A DNA stretch of 10,999 nt from Methanobacteriota archaeon (lineage in GTDB: Archaea; Thermoplasmatota; Poseidoniia; Poseidoniales; Poseidoniaceae), in assembly GCA_011525095.1 (NCBI GenBank), contig WTIV01000046.1:1-10999 (forward strand). Direction: 5' to 3'. The position numbers and the translations under genes were made by a program. Position 1 is the first letter of the stretch; each line of letters opens with the position of its first letter. This document shows, piece after piece, positions 6,496 to 10,999 of this stretch. The notes under the pieces were generated by a model. It ran no database searches. It had not been told where the DNA came from and saw nothing but the letters and a program-made list of their open reading frames with translations.

Positions 6496-6950
6496 TGTTC
6501 ACCTCCGATTTTGATGCCTTCGACACTCATCTGAGCTTTCATGTGAGAAATCGAACGGTATGAGCCACCCTTTGCCTTCAGGTAGTAGTGGCGGTATTGT
6601 GAGCGCTCTAGGGTTCCATCCTCGCGCATTTCCTTCAAAGTCCTGCGTTGTGCACGGATTGTTGCCATCCATTGCTGCTTGCGAGGATTGCGAGCGTTTG
6701 CAGTACCTGACCTCTTTCCTTGACCTTTCCTGCGTCCCTTCTTCTTCTGATTTTGGCGCTTTAGAGCACGTACCCTAGAAGTTCCTTGAACAGCCTTTGC
6801 CTTGATCCATCCATTTTCGATAGCCTCACGGATATCTTCTTTCTGGACAGACTGTGCTACCTGGTCTAGGTAAGATGGGTTAATCCAAACTCTGTGAACA
6901 CCACACTTCAATAGTTGTGCAGCCATTTTCTTTTGGTTAGTAATCTGCAT
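6492..6950 (-). CDS. rpl19e: 50S ribosomal protein L19e
   Basis: Archaeal/eukaryotic-specific large-subunit protein, 152 residues. The globular N-terminus (QKKMAAQLLKCGVHRVWINP, residues 6-25) is the L19e signature. It is followed by a basic linker (about 65-82, KRQNQKKKGRRKGQGKRSG) and a long C-terminal helix region (WMATIRAQRRTLKEMREDGTL...QYRHYYLKAKGG) that in known structures spans rRNA and helps form an intersubunit bridge. The ATG shares one base with the L32e stop (TGATG), and AGGAGG lies upstream within L32e. No bacterial counterpart exists, so it supports the archaeal assignment. Confidence 0.96.
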   Translation of the reverse strand: MQITNQKKMAAQLLKCGVHRVWINPSYLDQVAQSVQKEDIREAIENGWIKAKAVQGTSRVRALKRQNQKKKGRRKGQGKRSGTANARNPRKQQWMATIRAQRRTLKEMREDGTLERSQYRHYYLKAKGGSYRSISHMKAQMSVEGIKIGGEQ

Positions 6951-7594
6951 CAGCGTTCCCTCCTGCGGTTTAGTACTCTGATTCCCAATTCATCAGCACG
7001 AGCATGGATATTCTCTCTCTTACGTCCACCAACTGTAGCACCAATTCTTGCTGCTTGGGTTTCTGCATCGATTTGGTCCAAGTCACGTGTGTTGTGAACC
7101 ATAACTTCCTCGAATCCTGATGGGTGTAGACCGCTTGCTGCGTTTACTTTACCGTGTCCAATTCGAACAAGGGAACCTCTGTACTTGAAATTGCGGCGTT
7201 GCTTGTTGTCCATACCGTGTGGCTTTCTCCAGCCGGAGCGGGATAGACGCTTGTAGCGGAACCACTCTGTTCTGCGGAAGGAAGGTGTTGCCTTCTTTTG
7301 AGCAGCACGTAGTGCTAGAGCAGCTTTGAGTTCTTCAGTGAGAACTGGCTTTTGGCGAGCGATGTGCTCCTCGTCGTACTCGTCATCGTCCCAGTCATCT
7401 TCATCTTCGTAATCGGAATCGAAATCATCGTCTGCCTCTTCTTCAGCAGCGGATTCTTCCTCGACCGGTGCAGGTTCATCTGCACCTTCTTGCAAGCGTG
7501 CAATGAGGTCAGCCTTCTTTCCGGAGACTGGAAGTCCTGCTTCCTTTAGCAACTCCTTGAGTTGTGCAACTGTCATATCTTCGTAATCACTCAT
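6950..7594 (-). CDS. rpl32e: 50S ribosomal protein L32e with N-terminal SAP-like domain and acidic linker
   Basis: The L32e core is in the C-terminal half: TPSFRRTEWFRYKRLSRSGWRKPHG (103-127), KQRRNFKYRGSLVRIGHG (131-148), GLHPSGFEEVMVHN (155-168), and IGATVGGRKRENIHARADELGIRVLN (184-209). Residues about 7-36 (MTVAQLKELLKEAG then SGKKADLIARL) match the helix-loop-helix pattern of a SAP domain, a nucleic-acid-binding motif. Residues about 38-77 are an acidic, presumably disordered linker. Minimal L32e is roughly 120-130 residues; this one is 214. The TTG at 7621 would add nine residues overlapping L6. I chose the ATG at 7594, with AAGGGGG 7 nt upstream, a weaker SD than its neighbours. The core call is certain; the SAP assignment is from pattern only. 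Confidence 0.95.
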   Translation of the reverse strand: MSDYEDMTVAQLKELLKEAGLPVSGKKADLIARLQEGADEPAPVEEESAAEEEADDDFDSDYEDEDDWDDDEYDEEHIARQKPVLTEELKAALALRAAQKKATPSFRRTEWFRYKRLSRSGWRKPHGMDNKQRRNFKYRGSLVRIGHGKVNAASGLHPSGFEEVMVHNTRDLDQIDAETQAARIGATVGGRKRENIHARADELGIRVLNRRRER

Positions 7595-7607
7595 CTCAAT
7601 TCCCCCT

Positions 7608-8147
7608 TCATGCCTTCTCAATTAGGTATATTCCATCCTGGAATACACGGCGGTCACGCTTCTTTACAGTTGTTGAGCGTTCGATGTTAGCAGCGGTTTG
7701 TCCAACTGCTTCCTTATCGATTCCAGAAACGACGATTTCTGTCTTGTTCTGAACTTTCACATCAACACCTGATAGGATGTTTGCGGATCTTGGTACTCTT
7801 TCTCCAAAGTAGTTGTTCACTATCAATTGGTTTCCTTGTACCGCTAGTGTCATTGGGAAGTGAGAGTATAGTGCTTTCAAAGTGTAAGTGAAACCATCTG
7901 TTACTCCCTTTACCATGTTGTTTAGGTGTGCATTCCATGTTCCTGCAAGAGCTCTTTCCTTGCGGCGAGGAACATCAATTCGAACGATTAGGGCGCCGCC
8001 TTCTTGGAAAATGTCGTGCCTTGCACTTACAAAGTCTCGAGAAACGCTGCCCTTAGGCCCTGTGATGGTGACAGTGTCACCATCAATCGATGCGGAAACT
8101 CCCTCAGGGATTTCCACAGTATGTTCAATTCGATCTAACTTTACCAT
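7608..8147 (-). CDS. rpl6: 50S ribosomal protein L6
   Basis: Large-subunit protein near the factor-binding (sarcin-ricin) region, 179 residues, a normal archaeal length. It has the usual two similar domains. The first (about 8-80) includes VEIPEGVSASIDGDTVTITGPKG and DVPRRKERALAGTWNAHLNN. The second (about 85-175) includes LKALYSHFPMTLAVQGNQLIVNNYFGE and ends with RVFQDGIYLIEKA, the typical terminus. The ATG is 9 nt after the S8 stop, with GAGGTGA overlapping that stop. Confidence 0.96.
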   Translation of the reverse strand: MVKLDRIEHTVEIPEGVSASIDGDTVTITGPKGSVSRDFVSARHDIFQEGGALIVRIDVPRRKERALAGTWNAHLNNMVKGVTDGFTYTLKALYSHFPMTLAVQGNQLIVNNYFGERVPRSANILSGVDVKVQNKTEIVVSGIDKEAVGQTAANIERSTTVKKRDRRVFQDGIYLIEKA

Positions 8148-8156
8148 TTTCTCACC

Positions 8157-8546
8157 TCAGTAAACATATGCTAGGAGTTTACCACCAATGCGGTTCTCCT
8201 TTGCTTCTTTGTGGTGCATTACACCGCTGTTTGTAGTCAAAATCAGAAGTCCGAAATCTTGTGCAGGAAGGTAACGGCCTTCCCACTTGTCGAACTCCTG
8301 GCGGCGAACTGAGTGGCGTGGCTTAACTACGCCACACTGGTTTATTGCGCCGCGTAGTTGAACGATGTACTTGCCTCCTCGTCCGTCGTCGTTCTTCTCA
8401 ATCTCTCCGACATAGCCGGAGGTTTGCATAATCTCTAGTACTGAACCAAGCAACTTAGAAGCCGGAGCCAAATCTACGTTGTACTTTCCAGCCTGCTCAG
8501 CGTTGAATATCTTAGTTAGTGCGTCATTAAGGGGGTCGAACTGCAT
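8157..8546 (-). CDS. rps8: 30S ribosomal protein S8
   Basis: Primary 16S rRNA-binding protein of the small-subunit platform; in several organisms it also represses its own operon mRNA, which is not testable here. The 129 residues show the archaeal S8 pattern: DPLNDALTKIFNAEQAGK (4-21), PASKLLGSVLEIMQTSGYVGE (28-48), INQCGVVKPRHSVRRQEFDKWE (67-88) and the invariant C-terminal IGGKLLAYVY. The ATG at 8546 is correct. An out-of-frame ATG four bases upstream (8550) opens only a very short frame. The stop of S14 forms part of its SD (TGAGGTGA). Confidence 0.96.
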   Translation of the reverse strand: MQFDPLNDALTKIFNAEQAGKYNVDLAPASKLLGSVLEIMQTSGYVGEIEKNDDGRGGKYIVQLRGAINQCGVVKPRHSVRRQEFDKWEGRYLPAQDFGLLILTTNSGVMHHKEAKENRIGGKLLAYVY

Positions 8547-8557
8547 TCATAATCACC

Positions 8558-8710
8558 TCAATTCATTTTCTTAAATCCTATCTGAGGAGCTACATCGCGG
8601 AAGCACTGTCTGCACAGTCTTAGTCCGTGACGGCGAATCATTCCTCGGCGACGTCCGCATCTGCGGCATCCGTTTGTTCTTCCAATCTGCTCACCATGGT
8701 CTCGTGCCAT
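8558..8710 (-). CDS. rps14: 30S ribosomal protein S14, small zinc-binding form
   Basis: A 50-residue gene between L5 and S8, easily missed because of its size. It assembles into the head of the 30S subunit. The product has two CxxC knuckles, C15-C18 and C33-C36, the four-cysteine zinc site of archaeal and zinc-type bacterial S14. It is surrounded by basic residues (CRRCGRRRGMIRRHGLRLCR, 15-34) and ends in DVAPQIGFKKMN. The ATG at 8710 is 2 nt after the L5 stop, and the SD (GGAGGAG) lies in the last codons of L5. Length and position match archaeal S14 in this operon. Confidence 0.95.
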   Translation of the reverse strand: MARDHGEQIGRTNGCRRCGRRRGMIRRHGLRLCRQCFRDVAPQIGFKKMN

Positions 8711-8712
8711 TT

Positions 8713-9240
8713 TCACTCCTCCAAGATTTTGACACCATAGTTCTCAGCAAACCATGCTCTGGCGTCATCAGCATTGGTTCGGTGGCTTTGGGAGACCTTT
8801 GCGCTTCGGCGTCGGCGTCGGCTGACACGGTGCCCAGGTCTCTCTAATACGACATTGATATCCATTCCAAAAATTCCGATATCTGGATCGTACTTTTGTT
8901 CAGGGAAGTCTGTGTAATCTGGAATTCCGAAAGACAAGTTACCAGACTTGTCGAAGTTCCATGATGGAATTGTGTTCTCTCTAACCCAGAAAGCATCAGT
9001 CAAGAATTTCTTGATTGAATCTGAATCTCTGATAGTTGCCTTGCATCCGATTGGAAATCCAACACGAACTTTCAGGTCACGGTTTTGCTGCTTACCTAGG
9101 GTTCTGACCGGTGAAACACCAGTTACCAGTTCTAGTACCTTCTCAGCGTTGGATAAGCGGTCTCCACCTTCTCCTACACCAATGTTTACTACAACCTTGG
9201 AAATCCTTGGTACAGACATTGGGTTTACTGACTCGCTCAT
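8713..9240 (-). CDS. rpl5: 50S ribosomal protein L5
   Basis: Binds 5S rRNA with L18 and contacts P-site tRNA from the central protuberance. The 175 residues contain NPMSVPRISKVVVNIGVGEG (6-25), SPVRTLGKQQNRDLKVRVGFPIGCKATIR (43-71) and DPDIGIFGMDINVVLERPGHRVSRRRRR (118-145), all typical of archaeal L5. The ATG overlaps the S4e stop by four bases (ATGA), and GGAGGTGA lies just upstream inside S4e, so coupled translation is likely. Confidence 0.96.
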   Translation of the reverse strand: MSESVNPMSVPRISKVVVNIGVGEGGDRLSNAEKVLELVTGVSPVRTLGKQQNRDLKVRVGFPIGCKATIRDSDSIKKFLTDAFWVRENTIPSWNFDKSGNLSFGIPDYTDFPEQKYDPDIGIFGMDINVVLERPGHRVSRRRRRSAKVSQSHRTNADDARAWFAENYGVKILEE

Positions 9241-9938
9241 TGGCTCACCTCCACACCTGGTAGAGCGCAGTCGCCAACGGTGAATACGTTGTCAGTAATT
9301 GTACCGAATCCATCGAATTCAACTTCGTTCGGCATGCTTGAGCGCTTTACGATGTAGTTTGTTACATCCGCCAACTTACCGACGTGTACACCACCGATTA
9401 GCATGCAGCGTGTGCCTTCACCGAACTTGATGTGTTCTAGAACTTCTTGCTCTGGTAGTGAAATTTTCAATGAGTCACCAGTCTTGTGTTCTGATGCATC
9501 GTCAACGATGATGTTTCTTCCATCGTGAAGGTGAACCTGTGTCTTTCCACCCTTGATGGTTGACTTGCCTTCAATTCGGCATACCTTCCAAGATGCTTCC
9601 TCTGGGGAAATTGGGCGGTATCTTAGGCGACCGTTGGTGTCTAGGACACAGCGGTAGTTTTCCTCACCTAGTGTTAGAACATCCATGATTCCAACTCCTC
9701 TGCGAGTATCCTTTACAATACGGCCATCGACCTTTGCTAGACCGTTGTGTAGAATCGTTCTAACTTCACGGGTTGATCTTGCTAGACCGATTACGTCTCT
9801 GATTACAATGTTCAAAGGCATGCATCTCTCAAGACTGTGAGCACCTGCGCGAGGGCGGGTGACCCAAATTGTAGTCTTTCGAGGAAGAGGCCAGCTTCGT
9901 GGTATGGCCAAACGCTTCAAGTGACTGCTACTTCCCAT
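9237..9938 (-). CDS. rps4e: 30S ribosomal protein S4e
   Basis: Archaeal/eukaryotic small-subunit protein, 233 residues, near the usual length. The N-terminus (HLKRLAIPRSWPLPRKTTIW) is the conserved S4e leader. An S4-type RNA-binding domain follows at about 45-95 (STREVRTILHNGLAKVDGRIVKD). The central S4e domain runs to about 170, and a KOW-like segment lies at about 170-205 (KFGEGTRCMLIGGVHVGKLADV). A TTG at 9947 would add three residues but overlaps the SD; I chose the ATG at 9938, preceded by AGGAG. It begins 5 nt after the L24 stop. Confidence 0.95.
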   Translation of the reverse strand: MGSSSHLKRLAIPRSWPLPRKTTIWVTRPRAGAHSLERCMPLNIVIRDVIGLARSTREVRTILHNGLAKVDGRIVKDTRRGVGIMDVLTLGEENYRCVLDTNGRLRYRPISPEEASWKVCRIEGKSTIKGGKTQVHLHDGRNIIVDDASEHKTGDSLKISLPEQEVLEHIKFGEGTRCMLIGGVHVGKLADVTNYIVKRSSMPNEVEFDGFGTITDNVFTVGDCALPGVEVSQ

Positions 9939-9943
9939 TCTTT

Positions 9944-10351
9944 TCAACTCCTATCTGCGGTCAGGTTTTGCATTCGCAACTTGTCCGTCTCGTCCAATTT
10001 TGTGACGACGACGTTGGAGGCGTGGACCGGAACAGCCTCTTCTCTGTTGTCTGACTTGGTCGCTGTTGCACCCTCGATTGAGAGGCGACCTGTGTTTGAA
10101 TCTACACTTAGGACCTTACCGGAGAGCGGGTCAGCATTGCGCTTTCCTCCAACTCTCTTTCCACCGTGTGCGAAGTCGCCACGTACTACACGTACAGTAT
10201 CTCCGACACGGATAGTGACTGAACGAAGTCCTGCTAGGCGCTCGTCTGGCTTGTCTAGTTGCAAGCGAGCTCGTACTCTCTTGCGCTTAACGTGAAGTGG
10301 CGCATTAGCTTGTGCCTTGCGCTGCTTTCCTGGTTTGCTACTCTTTACCAT
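9944..10351 (-). CDS. rpl24: 50S ribosomal protein L24 with KOW-region insertion
   Basis: L24 initiates 50S assembly and lies near the exit of the nascent-peptide tunnel. The archaeal start SSKPGKQRKAQANAPLHVK (residues 4-22) and the KOW motif beginning IRVGDTVRVVRGDF (47-60) identify it. In typical archaeal L24 the KOW continues as GDF-x-G-x-x-GKV. Here about a dozen extra basic/Gly residues (GGKRVGGKRNADPLS, about 63-77) intervene before GKVLSVD. The frame is open a further 34 codons upstream to an ATG at 10453. That part lies wholly inside L14 and does not resemble L24. I chose the ATG at 10351, with GAGGTG 6 nt upstream and the L14 TGA embedded in that SD. Length 135. Confidence 0.95.
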   Translation of the reverse strand: MVKSSKPGKQRKAQANAPLHVKRKRVRARLQLDKPDERLAGLRSVTIRVGDTVRVVRGDFAHGGKRVGGKRNADPLSGKVLSVDSNTGRLSIEGATATKSDNREEAVPVHASNVVVTKLDETDKLRMQNLTADRS

Positions 10352-10361
10352 CCCTTTCACC

Positions 10362-10760
10362 TCATACAATTTGCTTTGCAGTTGCTGCAATACGAGGCCA
10401 GCGTTCTGCTGCCTCACGTGAAACAGGTCCTTTGATATCTGAACCTTGGACATCGCCCTTCTCGTTTGTAATTACACAAGCGTTGTCTTCGAATTGAACC
10501 CAAGTTCCGTCTACTCTACGGAATGGACGGCGCTGGCGGATTACAACTGCGTTGTACATCTGACGGCGAGTTTCGGGGGTACCACGCTTGACGGAGACCT
10601 TGATCAGGTCACCAACACCTGCAGAAGGATATCTACGCATGGTTCCACCCAACTTGCGGACATTGATCAACTGAGCAATCTTTGCTCCAGTGTTGTCAGC
10701 AACCTGAAGTCTTGCCATTGTTGGCAGACCACGGGTTTGCTTACCTGCAATTCCACGCAT
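10362..10760 (-). CDS. rpl14: 50S ribosomal protein L14
   Basis: Large-subunit protein at the interface, where it contacts 16S rRNA and helps form an intersubunit bridge. The 132 residues include MRGIAGKQTRGLPT (1-14), VADNTGAKIAQLINV (20-34), RRYPSAGVGDLIKVSVKRGTPE (42-63), and the archaeal end GPVSREAAERWPRIAATAKQIV (111-132). A TTG directly before the ATG could also initiate, but the ATG at 10760 forms a one-base overlap (TGATG) with the S17 stop and is preceded by GGAGGTGA at 6 nt. Confidence 0.96.
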   Translation of the reverse strand: MRGIAGKQTRGLPTMARLQVADNTGAKIAQLINVRKLGGTMRRYPSAGVGDLIKVSVKRGTPETRRQMYNAVVIRQRRPFRRVDGTWVQFEDNACVITNEKGDVQGSDIKGPVSREAAERWPRIAATAKQIV

Positions 10761-10999
10761 CAAGCTTCACCTCCATTGTTCTCGATAACACAGAATGAAA
10801 CTGTCTTGGAAAGCGGACGGCATTCCATAATTTTCACTCGGTCACCTACTTCTACTCCACCGATACAGTTTGGTAGATGAGCAGATAGAGCGCTTGTGCG
10901 CTTTTCATATCTCTCGTACTTCTGCATGTAACGAACATTGTCACGTTCGACAACAATTGTTCCTTGCATTCCTACATTTGCAACCGTTCCTTCTAGAAC
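10760..10999 (-). CDS. rps17: 30S ribosomal protein S17 (partial, 5' end beyond right edge)
   Basis: Small-subunit protein that binds helix 11 of 16S rRNA early in assembly. Seventy-nine residues are visible and the frame stays open to the window edge. The first visible residues, VLEGTVANVGMQGTIVVERD, match the beta-barrel start of S17. The internal ATG at 10969 is therefore residue 11 of the visible part, not the true start. MQKYERYEKRTSALSAHLP and DRVKIMECRPLSKT follow, the usual OB-fold motifs. Its stop overlaps the L14 start by one base. The missing N-terminal segment lies outside the window. Confidence 0.93.
   Translation of the reverse strand, partial: VLEGTVANVGMQGTIVVERDNVRYMQKYERYEKRTSALSAHLPNCIGGVEVGDRVKIMECRPLSKTVSFCVIENNGGEA

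Noticed and set aside
7352..7549. Hydrophobic 65-codon plus-strand frame that looks like a small membrane protein
   Set aside because: It is the antisense of the acidic linker of L32e: GAT/GAA codons read backwards give Ile, Val and Phe.
7595..7621. TTG start adding nine residues to L32e
   Set aside because: It overlaps the L6 end and includes the SD-like AAGGGGG; the ATG at 7594 is better placed.
8531..8550. ATG at 8550 as an alternative S8 start
   Set aside because: It is out of frame with S8 and meets a stop after a few codons; the S8 motifs require the ATG at 8546.
10352..10453. 34-codon N-terminal extension of L24 to an upstream ATG
   Set aside because: It lies inside L14 in another frame, lacks similarity to L24, and the ATG at 10351 has the SD and the conserved L24 start.

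Overview
The window is archaeal. Fifteen genes on the minus strand, read from the right edge leftwards, follow the archaeal ribosomal 'spc' order: S17 (cut by the edge), L14, L24, S4e, L5, S14, S8, L6, L32e, L19e, L18, S5, L30, L15, secY. S4e, L32e and L19e inside the cluster exclude bacteria. Moderate GC, dense Shine-Dalgarno (SD) sites, and a neighbouring secreted protein with a Cys-paired Ig-like domain rich in D/S/T suggest a planktonic marine euryarchaeon, perhaps Marine Group II / Poseidoniales of the Thermoplasmatota. That placement is inference; the archaeal assignment is firm.

Layout. Positions 1-69 (minus) may hold the first codons of a membrane-protein gene that runs off the left edge. 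Positions 70-304 are an AT-rich intergenic region with an 11-bp inverted repeat abutting a TATA-like box. Positions 305-2257 (plus) encode a 650-residue secreted, glycosylation-sequon-rich repeat protein. It converges on secY with a 41-nt gap. Positions 2299-10999 (minus) are the ribosomal/secY operon, packed with start-stop overlaps, or with stop codons built into the next gene's SD. The only sizeable internal gap is 59 nt between L15 and secY. All fourteen ribosomal genes end in TGA and secY ends in TAA.

How the genes work together. The cluster co-produces proteins of both ribosomal subunits (30S: S17, S4e, S14, S8, S5; 50S: L14, L24, L5, L6, L32e, L19e, L18, L30, L15) plus SecY, the membrane channel into which ribosomes feed secreted proteins.

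Three operon products have unusual architecture. SecY carries an extra N-terminal block of about 155 residues with four predicted membrane helices. L32e carries an N-terminal SAP-like nucleic-acid-binding domain and a strongly acidic linker. L24 has a basic insertion in its KOW region. S5 also has a charged N-terminal extension. These are the best leads in an otherwise conserved region. I see no tRNA, rRNA, CRISPR array, insertion sequence or phage gene.
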